Source: Salipiger thiooxidans (GTDB taxonomy: Bacteria > Pseudomonadota > Alphaproteobacteria > Rhodobacterales > Rhodobacteraceae). Taken from it: 64,000 bases of DNA. The stretch covers positions 1-64,000 of the forward strand of contig NZ_FNAV01000015.1 in NCBI RefSeq assembly GCF_900102075.1, written 5' to 3'. The notes beneath the pieces are model-generated. The model ran no database searches and was not told where the DNA came from. It was given only the letters and a program-made list of their open reading frames with translations. Each line of letters begins with the position of its first letter. Position 1 is the stretch's first letter. The position numbers and the translations under genes were made by a program. Of this stretch, positions 39,144-47,235 are shown piece by piece.

Positions 39144-40162
39144 AACGCAGTATTCCAAGGTCGCTGGTCAGCAAGGCAACCAATCCCGACACACCCAAGG
39201 AGCACGTGGCCGGTTCCGAAGGCAGGACGGAACCGGGTGATGCGGTTTCGACGCCTTTCAAGGGGGCCGGCAGTGCCTGGAAATCAGGGGCGCTTGCGCA
39301 GTCGCAAGCCGCCGTGGAGCGCAGCAGATCCGAGCTTTGTTCCGATATCCTTCACGGTCGTCACGAGATCAGCCTGACTCAGGACCAGATCTCTGATCCG
39401 ATGGGGACCGACCGCCGACAAGACTGGATGTCTCAGGACGCTTTCAGGTCTTTGGTAAGCAGCATTGCCACGAACGGGCAGGACACGCCCATTCTGGTCT
39501 GGCCCGAAGATCCGGACTGGACGCCGGATTCGCTGGATCCGACGAATGTCGCCGGCGTTCCATTTGTGATGCTGACGGGGCGTCGCCGACTGGCAGCCGC
39601 GTCAGAACTTGGCATTCCCCTTCGTGCGATCCTTGCCCCGCCTGATGCGCGACATGCCGAGAACAGCACGTTCGAGATGTTGTTCCTACGGTTCCGCGAA
39701 AATGAGGAACGTGAAAACCTTAGCCCGTTTGAGCGTCTGGTTTCGATTGGCGAAATGTATGAGACGCTGGCGTCTGGCGAAAAAAGGCTGACAGCCGTCG
39801 CCTTCGCCAAGAAAATTGGTGTGCATGAAAGCCTGGTCTCACGCGCGCGCGCCGTATTCGCCGCGCAGGAGCAAATCTTGAACGCGTTCAAGAATGTCTA
39901 CGACATGAGTTTTCGCGATTTGCAGGGGGCGCTGGCGAGCCTGGAGAGCGTGAGCAAACCCAAGGCCAAGCCAAGGGCCAAGCCGCGAAAGCTCACGGTG
40001 AAGCGCAAGGTGGGCCACCGAAATCTTTCGGTCACGTCTGTCGATGGAAACTTGTCGATCAAGGTCGCGGGTATGCCGATAGATCAAGAGCGCCTTGAAA
40101 AGCTTGGAGATCTGGTCGCGAGCTACTTGAGCGGCGAAACCCCGGACAAGACGACCGGCTGA
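39140..40162 (+). CDS. repB: Plasmid partitioning protein RepB (ParB family)
   Basis: A 340-residue ParB/Srx-fold protein. The ParB box reads TGRRRLAAASELG, followed by RENEERENLSPFERL and a helix-turn-helix (TAVAFAKKIGVHESLVSRARA, about 215-235). It binds the parS palindromes and loads RepA. The start overlaps the repA stop by 4 bp. The gene carries an 18-bp copy of the upstream palindrome within the coding segment ILNAFK. Confidence 0.93.
   Translation: MKRSIPRSLVSKATNPDTPKEHVAGSEGRTEPGDAVSTPFKGAGSAWKSGALAQSQAAVERSRSELCSDILHGRHEISLTQDQISDPMGTDRRQDWMSQDAFRSLVSSIATNGQDTPILVWPEDPDWTPDSLDPTNVAGVPFVMLTGRRRLAAASELGIPLRAILAPPDARHAENSTFEMLFLRFRENEERENLSPFERLVSIGEMYETLASGEKRLTAVAFAKKIGVHESLVSRARAVFAAQEQILNAFKNVYDMSFRDLQGALASLESVSKPKAKPRAKPRKLTVKRKVGHRNLSVTSVDGNLSIKVAGMPIDQERLEKLGDLVASYLSGETPDKTTG
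39876..39893. repeat. 18-bp palindrome within repB (second candidate parS)
   Basis: TCTTGAACGCGTTCAAGA is a perfect 18-bp palindrome identical to the centre of the 28-bp palindrome at 37622. Its retention inside coding sequence argues for a selected protein-binding site. Placement of parS within or around rep genes varies among repABC plasmids. Confidence 0.7.
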
Positions 40163-40235
40163 CGACCCAGTTCTCGAAATGGTCATCTGAACGACGAGGC
40201 AACGAGTAAAAGGAACGACGCGTGAACTAACGGCA

Positions 40236-40287
40236 AAAGAAAAGCCCCCAAGCGGTGTGGCCTGAGAGCTGATCTAATGGTTTGGTC
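40236..40287 (-). ncRNA. Antisense RNA (ctRNA) controlling repC
   Basis: The repB-repC gap of repABC replicons encodes a small countertranscribed RNA that lowers RepC synthesis. Here the minus strand has a canonical promoter (TTGACA/TATCTT) and, about 50 nt downstream, a terminator: a 10-bp stem AGCTCTCAGG/CTTGGGGGCT (several G-U pairs), loop CCACACCG and TTTTCTTTT (hairpin 40243-40270). The 5' end is estimated at 7 nt past the -10 box. Confidence 0.75.
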
Positions 40288-40293
40288 GCCTTC

Positions 40294-40322
40294 AAGATAA
40301 GTCTCACAAGGTTCACTGTCAA
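40294..40322 (-). promoter_or_regulatory. Promoter of the repABC antisense RNA
   Basis: On the minus strand TTGACA (40317-40322), an exact 17-bp spacer and TATCTT (40294-40299) make the best sigma70-type promoter in the window, as expected for a constitutive incompatibility RNA. Confidence 0.8.
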
Positions 40323-40386
40323 CGAAGAACGCTTCCGAGCGAACGGCATTCTTTTGCCTCCACATAATCGGAGGTGAGATACAGGC

Positions 40387-41667
40387 ATGAAACATACAGG
40401 TTGGCGCAAGCCAACGCCGGGTCTTGGGGTTGCTGAGCAGCTTGCCCAGGCCGGCGAACGGGTAGCTGTACCCAAAACACGGGCATTTGTCGCGCTCAAG
40501 CGCGTCGGGGCGCATATTGGCCTCAAGGCAGCTGACATGATGCTGCTCGATACGCTGGGGGCATTTACCCAGTCCCAGGACTGGGCGCAGGGACGGCGCC
40601 CGATCGTCTGGGCCTCGAACGCCTATCTGATGGAGCAGACGGGGTTCTCGCTATCGGCGCTCAAACGCCACGCACGGCGTCTCGCGGAAATCGGAGTTAT
40701 TTCCTTCAGGGATAGCCCCAATGGCAAACGGTGGGGACGCAGGGATGCGAATGGGCGCATCGTCGAGGCGTATGGCTTCGACTTGTCGCCGCTTTCGGCC
40801 CGTGTCGAAGAGTTCGAGGAACTACAGGCAGAATTGCAAGCCGAGCGTGAACTGTGCCAGCGCATGAAGCGCCAGATCACCGTGGCACGTCGGATGATCC
40901 GCGCCCGCATAGAGGCGGCGCTCAGCGATGCGCTGCGCGGCCCATGGATGCAGTTCACCGGCCTCTTCAAAGAGCTTCTGGATCGGCTTCCGCGACGCCG
41001 TGAACCTTCTGCGCGGTTGGAACGGCTGCTGACCAGGTTCAAGGAGCTCCAGGAACGGGTCGAGTCCGTCTATCTACAAGCGATAGGTGCAGAAAACTCT
41101 GTGGAAAACTGCGGCGATGACGGCCTTCAAGCGGGTCGGAACGCTCCCGAAATGGACCCCAGGGAGGTCATTTCAGGACCCCACATACAATCTACAATTC
41201 AACTTCATCCTGTAACTAGTAACTCGCGGGAAACATCCGAAATCCACGGGCCGGCACCTCACACACCACAAAAAAAGCCGACTGCAGAGAAGCTCGACGT
41301 CTCGGATGCGAATGACCGCCAGACGAAGGCAACGCTCGACCTGTCGACAATCATGCAAGCCTGTCCTGAATTTGCGTCCTGGGCGCAGAATATGGGTGGG
41401 TTCCTAAAGAGCTGGGGCGATCTGCATCGCGTTGCCGGGCAGCTCAGACCGATGATCGGCATCTCCGATCACACCTGGAACGTCGCGCAGGGCCGGATGG
41501 GAAAACAGGTGGCCACAGCGGCTTTCGTGCTTGTTTTCGAGAAGCACAGCACGGGTGAAATTGCTTCTCCAGGCGGATATCTGCGCGGCATGGTGGCAAA
41601 AGCCGGGGCAGGGGAGCTGCATCTCGAGCGTAGTTTCTATGGTCGACTCAGCGAGCAGGCAGCGTGA
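40387..41667 (+). CDS. repC: Plasmid replication initiator RepC
   Basis: A 426-residue RepC. The N-terminal winged-helix domain is clear (HTGWRKPTPGLGVAEQLA, WASNAYLMEQTGFSLSALKRH), followed by a Glu/Arg-rich helical segment (about 135-235). A variable linker and a C-terminal domain ending KAGAGELHLERSFYGRL complete it. RepC initiates replication, usually at an origin inside its own gene. A strong GGAGGTGA ribosome-binding site precedes the ATG. Expression is probably limited by the antisense RNA and by RepA/RepB. Confidence 0.95.
   Translation: MKHTGWRKPTPGLGVAEQLAQAGERVAVPKTRAFVALKRVGAHIGLKAADMMLLDTLGAFTQSQDWAQGRRPIVWASNAYLMEQTGFSLSALKRHARRLAEIGVISFRDSPNGKRWGRRDANGRIVEAYGFDLSPLSARVEEFEELQAELQAERELCQRMKRQITVARRMIRARIEAALSDALRGPWMQFTGLFKELLDRLPRRREPSARLERLLTRFKELQERVESVYLQAIGAENSVENCGDDGLQAGRNAPEMDPREVISGPHIQSTIQLHPVTSNSRETSEIHGPAPHTPQKKPTAEKLDVSDANDRQTKATLDLSTIMQACPEFASWAQNMGGFLKSWGDLHRVAGQLRPMIGISDHTWNVAQGRMGKQVATAAFVLVFEKHSTGEIASPGGYLRGMVAKAGAGELHLERSFYGRLSEQAA
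41178..41225. other. AT-rich patch in repC, candidate origin (oriV)
   Basis: This roughly 48-bp stretch is clearly richer in A+T than the surrounding gene and lies in the poorly conserved linker-coding part of repC. Origins of repABC plasmids have been mapped within repC at an AT-rich region. No iterons were seen, so the call is tentative. Confidence 0.35.
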
Positions 41668-41981
41668 TGGGGCAGGGGCGACAGATATCGACGGCATTGC
41701 ACCGTTTCATCCAGAAGCGGCGTCCGCCGGTGGCAAAACTCCGATACCAAAGGGCTCGCGATCAAGCAGGCCTTACGCGCACACATGTGTTTTTGCGACT
41801 GCGGCGATTGAGCGCCCGCGGCGACACCGTTCTAATGGCTTGCGGAACCGTTCTCGCAAGGCGGTCTCGAAGCAGTGTGGGAGCTTGCGCAGGCTTTCGT
41901 CGCCGCGCCCTGAGCAGTGGTCCGCCGGACTGCGGTGCGCATTGCCGGCTTGAAGGTGCGATACCGCAAAGGAACAAGAAA
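41668..41981 (+). other. Gap between repC and the CoA-transferase gene
   Basis: A 314-bp stretch with an open frame continuous with the CoA-transferase, but without protein-like features. A small inverted repeat CTTGCG/CGCAAG with a 10-nt loop lies at 41839-41860 and might end repC transcripts. No promoter was identified with confidence. Confidence 0.35.
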
Positions 41982-43184
41982 ATGGACAGCCAGCCGCAGC
42001 AACCATCACCGCAACAGCCAGCCGAGGGGGACGGCCCGCTTGCCGGCTACAGGGTGCTTGATCTTTCGGTCAACGTGCTGGGCCCGGTGGCGACGCAGAT
42101 CCTCGGCGACATGGGCGCCGACATTATCAAGATCGAGTCACCCGACGGCGATTACACACGCCAGGTGGGCCCCGCACGCAACCCGAAGATGGGGGCGCTG
42201 TTCCTCAACACAAACCGCAACAAGCGTTCGGTCGTGCTTGACCTCAAGAAGCCCGACGCGCGGGTCGCGCTTCTTGATCTCGCGCGTTCGGCGGATGTGC
42301 TGGTGCATTCGATGCGCCCCGGCGCCGCCGAACGGCTGGGCGTCGACTACGACGCAATCAGAGCGGTCAATCCCCGCATCATCCACGCCTCGGCTTCGGG
42401 CTTCCGACTGGACAGCGAGCGCCGCGACTGGCCCGCTTTCGACGATGTGATCCAGGGCGCCAGCGGTGTCGCCGGGATGATGCACCGGGCCACCGGCGAG
42501 CCGCGCTATTTCCCTACGGTGATTGCCGACAAACTATGCGGTTACATCCTGGCATCGTCCATCGCGATGGCCTTCGTCTGGCGCGAGCGTACCGGCCACG
42601 GGCAGCAGGTGAACGTGCCAATGATGGATGCGATGGTCAATTTCAACCTGATCGAGAATCTGTGGGGGGCGACGCTTGACCGGCCCGATCTTGGGCTGGG
42701 CTACAGCCGGGTGTTCTCACCCCATCGTCGGCCCTATCCGACGCAGGACGGGCACATCTGCGTGATGGCGGCGACGGACAACCAGTGGCTGCGTCTCTTC
42801 GATGCCATAGGCCGTCCCGAGCTGCGCGACGACCGGCGATTTGCCACGGCCGAGTGGCGCACCGACCACATTGACGCGCTATACGGGATCCTCGCCGAGG
42901 CGATCGCGGGGAATACAACCGCCGCGTGGCGCCGCCAATTCGATGCCGCCGATGTGCCGAACGGGCCGGTCAACAGCTTGGAGGATCTTCTGGTTGATCC
43001 CTACCTGGTCCAAACCGGGTATTTCGAGCGCCACGAGCACCCGACAGAGGGCGTCCTCGTGGCGCCGCGGATACCGGTCCAGTTCTCGGACAGCCCCGGG
43101 CGGGTGCGCCGTCTGCCACCCCGGCTGGGTGAGCACACGGAAGAGGTGCTTTCCGAAATCCGCCCTCTGCACGGCGGCGCCTGA
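41982..43184 (+). CDS. CaiB/BaiF (family III) CoA-transferase
   Basis: A 400-residue family III CoA-transferase that would move CoA between carboxylic acids without ATP. The N-terminal GYRVLDLS...GPVATQILGDMGADIIKIE, the NRNKRSVVLDLK segment and RERTGHGQQVNVPMMDAM are typical. Asp183 in VIADKLCG aligns with the catalytic aspartate of formyl-CoA transferase. The ATG at 41982 (AAGGA 8 nt upstream) is chosen because the 106 preceding codons are not protein-like. It is the only plus-strand catabolic gene on this side and converges with the SDR cluster. It offers an alternative to the ligases for activating the substrate. Confidence 0.9.
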   Translation: MDSQPQQPSPQQPAEGDGPLAGYRVLDLSVNVLGPVATQILGDMGADIIKIESPDGDYTRQVGPARNPKMGALFLNTNRNKRSVVLDLKKPDARVALLDLARSADVLVHSMRPGAAERLGVDYDAIRAVNPRIIHASASGFRLDSERRDWPAFDDVIQGASGVAGMMHRATGEPRYFPTVIADKLCGYILASSIAMAFVWRERTGHGQQVNVPMMDAMVNFNLIENLWGATLDRPDLGLGYSRVFSPHRRPYPTQDGHICVMAATDNQWLRLFDAIGRPELRDDRRFATAEWRTDHIDALYGILAEAIAGNTTAAWRRQFDAADVPNGPVNSLEDLLVDPYLVQTGYFERHEHPTEGVLVAPRIPVQFSDSPGRVRRLPPRLGEHTEEVLSEIRPLHGGA

Positions 43185-43223
43185 CGGAACCGGACCAGGC
43201 CGGCAGCCTCCCTCCATGCCCTC

Positions 43224-43240
43224 CGGCTTTTCCAAAGCCG
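43224..43240 (+). terminator. Small hairpin after the CoA-transferase gene
   Basis: CGGCTTT-TCC-AAAGCCG is a perfect 7-bp stem 40 bp past the stop. No T tract follows, so termination is uncertain. The rest of the 315-bp gap to 43499 shows nothing recognisable. Confidence 0.4.
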
Positions 43241-43499
43241 AACGGAGCGCCAAAGCGGAACAGTCGAACCGATCCGGATCTGTCAGCCGAATTGTTGACG
43301 CCCCGCCAGATAGAGGACTCATTCCCGCCAGGAGAGGCGGCGGGCCCGCGCCCGGCCAGGGCTGGCGTTCTTTCAACTTGTCTTGCGCCACATCCCCCGC
43401 GTCACGCACTTCGCGACCGGAACAGGCGGTGCCCGGTTGGCCAGGATCTGGACATCGCCAACCGGACCGGCTTTCATTGCGTTTCCGGCGCTGCCCCTT

Positions 43500-44252
43500 T
43501 TACTGCGCGGTATAGCCGCCATCGACGACCATTTCGGATCCGGTCATGAAAGACGCCTCGTCGGACGCCAGAAACAACACCGCCCGGGCCACTTCTTCCG
43601 GCTCCGCCGGGCGCTGCAAGATCGTTGTTCCAAGTATCTCTTTCTGACCGCTTGGGTCGGCCAGAATGTCTTGGGTCATCGCTGTGCGGATCACGCCAGG
43701 ATGAACCGAATTCACCCGGATGTTGAACTCGGCGTAATCCACCGCCGTCGCCTTGGTAAACAGCCGGACCGCGCCCTTGGTCGCTTGGTATGCCGCTGAC
43801 GAGGGCGCGCCGACCAGGCCATAGATGGACGAGATATTGACGATTGCTCCGCCGCCGGCGGCTTTCATGTTCTCCAAAACCGCCTTGGTGCCCAAAAAGA
43901 CGCCCTTGGTATTGATCGCAAAGATCTTGTCCCAGTCGTCTTCGGTCGTGTCCTGAACGGGCTTCATGACAAGGATACCGGCATTGTTGACCAGCACGTT
44001 GATGTTGCCGAATGCCTTGTTCCCTTCTGCAATGGCGTTTTGCCAACTCGCGGCGTCAGACACGTCCAGATGCACCGCCGCGGCGCGGCCTCCCGCGTTC
44101 TCGATGTCCTTCGCCACGGCGCTCGCGCCCGCATCGTCAACATCGGCGACGATGACCTGCGCACCTTCCGCGGCAAAGATACGCGCCTCGGCGGACCCCA
44201 TGCCCTTGGCCGCACCGCTGATCAAAGCCGTCTTTCCCTGAAGTCGTTTCAT
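43500..44252 (-). CDS. SDR-family dehydrogenase (3-hydroxyacyl/hydroxysteroid type)
   Basis: A 250-residue classical SDR. Cofactor motif GAAKGMG (13-19), NNAG (89-92), catalytic Ser142, Tyr155 and Lys159 (YQATK), and the conserved VHPGVIRTAM are all present. Asp37 in VADVDD favours NAD(H). It would oxidise a hydroxyl, perhaps on a hydroxyacyl-CoA or alicyclic ring. The ATG at 44252 has AAAGGG upstream, and a predicted FNR-type promoter lies in the 92-bp gap to the preceding gene, so it may be transcribed separately from the cluster. Confidence 0.88.
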   Translation of the reverse strand: MKRLQGKTALISGAAKGMGSAEARIFAAEGAQVIVADVDDAGASAVAKDIENAGGRAAAVHLDVSDAASWQNAIAEGNKAFGNINVLVNNAGILVMKPVQDTTEDDWDKIFAINTKGVFLGTKAVLENMKAAGGGAIVNISSIYGLVGAPSSAAYQATKGAVRLFTKATAVDYAEFNIRVNSVHPGVIRTAMTQDILADPSGQKEILGTTILQRPAEPEEVARAVLFLASDEASFMTGSEMVVDGGYTAQ

Positions 44253-44284
44253 GACGATCACCCTTTCAGATTGCTGTGACGGCA

Positions 44285-44326
44285 ATTTTACAGGATGCGG
44301 CGGCCGTTCCTTTTGACAAGGATCAA
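44285..44326 (-). promoter_or_regulatory. FNR/FixK-type promoter in front of the SDR gene
   Basis: TTGAC-AAGG-ATCAA (44313-44326) is an exact FNR/FixK-type box. A -10 box TAAAAT (44285-44290, minus strand) places the start near 44278 with the box centred at -41.5, the class II activator geometry. This agreement is stronger than the box alone. Confidence 0.7.
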
Positions 44327-44344
44327 CTTCTGCCTCGTCATATC

Positions 44345-45508
44345 TCAGAACGACCGTGGCATACCCAGAATATGCTCGCCGACATAGGACAGGATCAGGT
44401 TGGTCGAGATCGGGGCCACCTGATACAGCCGGGCCTCGCGGAACTTGCGCTCGACGTCGTATTCGCGCGCGAAGCCAAAGCCACCATGGGTCTGGAGACA
44501 GGCATTGCCCGCTTCCCAACTGGCTTCGGCCGCCAGCAGCTTGGCCATATTCGCCTGCGCTCCGCAATCCTGCCCGGCATCGAAACGCCGACAGGCCTCA
44601 AAGCGCATCAGGTTCGCGGCCTCGACATTCACATAGGCCTTGGCGATGGGAAACTGCACGCCCTGATTCTGCCCGATGGGACGGTCAAAAACGACACGCT
44701 CGCCGGCATAGGCGCGCGCCTTGTCCACGAACCAATAGCCGTCGCCAATACATTCCGCCGCGATCAGCGTCCGTTCGGCGTTCAGCCCGTCGAGGATATG
44801 GTAAAAGCCGCGCCCCTCGGTGCCGATCAGGTTCTCGGCCGGGATTTCGAGATTGTCAAAGAACACCTCGTTGGTTTCGTGTCCGGGCATATTGGCGATG
44901 GGGCGGACTTCCATGCCATTTCCGATGGCCTCTTTCAGATCGACCATGAAGATCGACAGACCCTGGGATTTCTTTTTGACATCCTTCAGCGGTGTGGTGC
45001 GGGCCAGCAGGATCATCAGGTCGGAATGCTGGATACGGCTGATCCAGACCTTCTGACCGTTGATCTCGTACCGATCGCCCTTTTTGACCGCTGTGGTCTT
45101 GAGCTTGGTGGTATCGGTTCCGGTGGTCGGTTCGGTCACGGCCATGGATTGCAGGCGCAACGCGCCGCTGGCGATGCCGGGCAGGTATTGCTGCTTTTGC
45201 GCGTCCGAGCCGTGCCGCAAAAGCGTGCCCATGTTGTACATCTGCCCGTGGAAGTGACCGGCATTGGCGCCACAGCGATTCGCCTCTTCCATGATGATAG
45301 AGGCTTCGGTCAGACCGAGGCCCGAGCCGCCATATTCCTCGGGGATCATCGCCGCCAGCCAGCCCTCGCGGGTCAGCGCGTCGACGAATTCTTCGGGATA
45401 GGCGCCATCCTCGCCGAACCTGCGATGATACTCCGGCGGAAATTGCGCGCAGAGTGCACGAAGCGCGTCGCGCAGATCGTTATGGGTGTCGGGTGCCGAA
45501 GTCTGCAT
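44345..45508 (-). CDS. Acyl-CoA dehydrogenase
   Basis: A 387-residue acyl-CoA dehydrogenase. The flavin loop reads SMAVTEPTTGTDTT and the middle domain INGQKVWISRIQHSDLMILLART. The C-terminus (LYQVAPISTNLILSYVGEHILGMPRSF) lacks the YEGT glutamate and ends with the LGxPRS signature shared with the dehydrogenase at 53239-54399. Such members act on diverse CoA esters including branched and cyclic ones. The gene starts 3 bp after the citryl-CoA-lyase-like stop, so the two are co-transcribed. Confidence 0.92.
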   Translation of the reverse strand: MQTSAPDTHNDLRDALRALCAQFPPEYHRRFGEDGAYPEEFVDALTREGWLAAMIPEEYGGSGLGLTEASIIMEEANRCGANAGHFHGQMYNMGTLLRHGSDAQKQQYLPGIASGALRLQSMAVTEPTTGTDTTKLKTTAVKKGDRYEINGQKVWISRIQHSDLMILLARTTPLKDVKKKSQGLSIFMVDLKEAIGNGMEVRPIANMPGHETNEVFFDNLEIPAENLIGTEGRGFYHILDGLNAERTLIAAECIGDGYWFVDKARAYAGERVVFDRPIGQNQGVQFPIAKAYVNVEAANLMRFEACRRFDAGQDCGAQANMAKLLAAEASWEAGNACLQTHGGFGFAREYDVERKFREARLYQVAPISTNLILSYVGEHILGMPRSF

Positions 45509-45511
45509 CGT

Positions 45512-46306
45512 TCAAGCCGCTCCCGGGCCGGAGGTTTCGAGGATCTCTTCTTCGGCGCGCTGCCACAATTCGAAGGAGATCGGATTTTCGCTTTCCTCAA
45601 GGATGTGACCGACCAGCCCGATGGCGCGTGCCATCACGCCGAAACCGCGCACGATCTTCCAGGGGAAACCGAATTCGCAGCAGATCGCACCGATCGCACC
45701 TGTGGCATTGATCGGCAGCATCTTGCCGGACTTTTCCTCGGCGACGGTCTGAATTTTCTGGATCAGTTCGATGTATTCGCCGGATTTTCCATTCTCGGCC
45801 GCGATCTGGAACAGACGTGGCGCGCGCGGGTCAACCGGCTTGTGCACCGGATGGCCCAGCCCCGGAACGATGGCCTTTTTGGCGCGGAATTTTTCGACAG
45901 TCTCCAGCGCGATGGCGTCCAGATCGGCGCCGGTGCCCAGCTTGTCCTCGGGCAGCGCTTCGTAAAGCATCTTCGACGCGCCTTCCATTGATCCGACAAA
46001 GACCGTGCCCAGCCCGCACAGCCCCGCCGCGACGGCCGCCTGCAGCGATTCCGGCGCGCCCATATAGGTCATGCGCGCCGCCAGAGCCGAAGGTGTGATG
46101 CCGTGTTCGACCAGGGTGATGATGATGGCGTTGAAGACGCGACTTTCCTCGGGCGTGGCCTTGCGGCCCGTCAACTGAAGAAAGGCAAGATCGCCAAGGT
46201 TCATGTGCCCCAGAATTTCGTTGGGCAGGTCGAGACCGCGCACGCAGATCTTGTCGGGGGTGCTCCAGCCGATTTTCGAGCTGATCTTTTCCTTGCGCTT
46301 TCCCAT
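45512..46306 (-). CDS. Citryl-CoA lyase-like protein (short citrate-synthase fold)
   Basis: A 264-residue protein of the citryl-CoA lyase/ATP-citrate-lyase C-terminal family. Typical marks are LVEHG (His68, matching the first citrate synthase histidine), the loop PGLGHPVHKPVDPRAPRL (His152 and His155) and GFGVMARAIGLVGHILEE. It has no citrate synthase large-domain extension (about 430 residues in the full enzyme). The family performs retro-Claisen cleavage of citryl-CoA to acetyl-CoA and oxaloacetate. In a degradative cluster with HMG-CoA lyase it more likely cleaves or forms a citryl-CoA-like intermediate. The start overlaps the upstream SDR stop (TGATG). Confidence 0.85.
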   Translation of the reverse strand: MGKRKEKISSKIGWSTPDKICVRGLDLPNEILGHMNLGDLAFLQLTGRKATPEESRVFNAIIITLVEHGITPSALAARMTYMGAPESLQAAVAAGLCGLGTVFVGSMEGASKMLYEALPEDKLGTGADLDAIALETVEKFRAKKAIVPGLGHPVHKPVDPRAPRLFQIAAENGKSGEYIELIQKIQTVAEEKSGKMLPINATGAIGAICCEFGFPWKIVRGFGVMARAIGLVGHILEESENPISFELWQRAEEEILETSGPGAA

Positions 46307-47220
46307 CAGACCGGATCCCACGAAAAGACATCCGCTGATACTTCAAGCGGTGTGAATTGCGACTTGAGCGCGGGAATGGCGCGCTCGGCGATTTCATCGG
46401 CGGTCCAGCCTTCACCCGAATGGACAGAGCGCACCGGGCGGGGCTGGTTGAACAGGAATATCTCGTTCTTGCGTACCGCGAAGATCTGCCCCGAGACGTC
46501 CGACGCACGGTCGCTCATCAGGAAACAAGCCATCGGCGCGACTTTGGCCGGCGTCATTTCCTTGATCTTCTCGACGCGGGCCTGCTGTTCCGGCGTGTCG
46601 GTCTTGATCGACGAGATCATCCGGCTCCAGGCGAAGGGCGCGATGCAATTGGAACGGACGTTCCAGCGCTTGAGGTCAAGCGCCACCGACTTCGAAAATG
46701 CGGCGATGCCCAGCTTGGCGGCGGAGTAATTCGCTTGCGCGAAATTGCCGATCAGCCCCGAGGTCGAGGTCATGTGCACCAGCGCGCCGCCCTCCTGCTC
46801 ACGGAAATGGTCGGCGGCGGCGCGGCTGGTGTTGAACGCACCGTAAAGATGCACCTTCACCACCGCGTCGAAATCCTCATAGGTCATCTTGTGGAAGAAC
46901 CCGTCGCGCAGGATGCCGGCGTTGTTCACCACGGCGTCGATGCGGCCGAATTCCTTGACGCCCGCCTCGATCATCGCGCGCGCGGCGTCGGGATCGGTTA
47001 CGTTGCCGCCATTGGCAACCGCATCGCCGCCAGCGGCCTTGATTTCATCGACTACCTTTTGCGCCGCGGTTTCGGTTTGCCCGGTGCCTTTCAGCGACGC
47101 GCCCAGATCGTTGACCACCACGGCGGCGCCTTCGGACGCGGCCATCAGCGCAATATCGCGCCCGATCCCGCCGCCCGCGCCAGTGACCAGAACCACTTTT
47201 CCATCAAGTGCCTTCGCCAT
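46306..47220 (-). CDS. SDR, multifunctional-enzyme-2-type 3-hydroxyacyl-CoA dehydrogenase
   Basis: A 304-residue SDR. The motif TGAGGGIG is at 13-20 and NNAG at 99-102. An insertion after the second strand (NDLGASLKGTG) is characteristic of the (3R)-hydroxyacyl-CoA dehydrogenase part of peroxisomal MFE-2. Tyr165 and Lys169 (YSAAK) are intact. The extended C-terminus (KNEIFLFNQPRPVRSVHSGEGW) matches stand-alone homologues. It would oxidise the hydroxyacyl-CoA made by a hydratase of the cluster. A GAGGGG ribosome-binding site precedes the ATG. Confidence 0.9.
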   Translation of the reverse strand: MAKALDGKVVLVTGAGGGIGRDIALMAASEGAAVVVNDLGASLKGTGQTETAAQKVVDEIKAAGGDAVANGGNVTDPDAARAMIEAGVKEFGRIDAVVNNAGILRDGFFHKMTYEDFDAVVKVHLYGAFNTSRAAADHFREQEGGALVHMTSTSGLIGNFAQANYSAAKLGIAAFSKSVALDLKRWNVRSNCIAPFAWSRMISSIKTDTPEQQARVEKIKEMTPAKVAPMACFLMSDRASDVSGQIFAVRKNEIFLFNQPRPVRSVHSGEGWTADEIAERAIPALKSQFTPLEVSADVFSWDPV

Positions 47221-47235
47221 TTTCGTCGTTCCCCC

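Noticed and set aside
41664-41981. N-terminal extension of the CoA-transferase frame
   Set aside because: The extra 106 codons are Arg-rich and unlike the family; a proper ribosome-binding site precedes the ATG at 41982.
44276-45991. A 571-codon plus-strand frame opposite the acyl-CoA dehydrogenase and lyase genes
   Set aside because: The translated sequence has no domains and the minus-strand genes are certain; it is a shadow frame.
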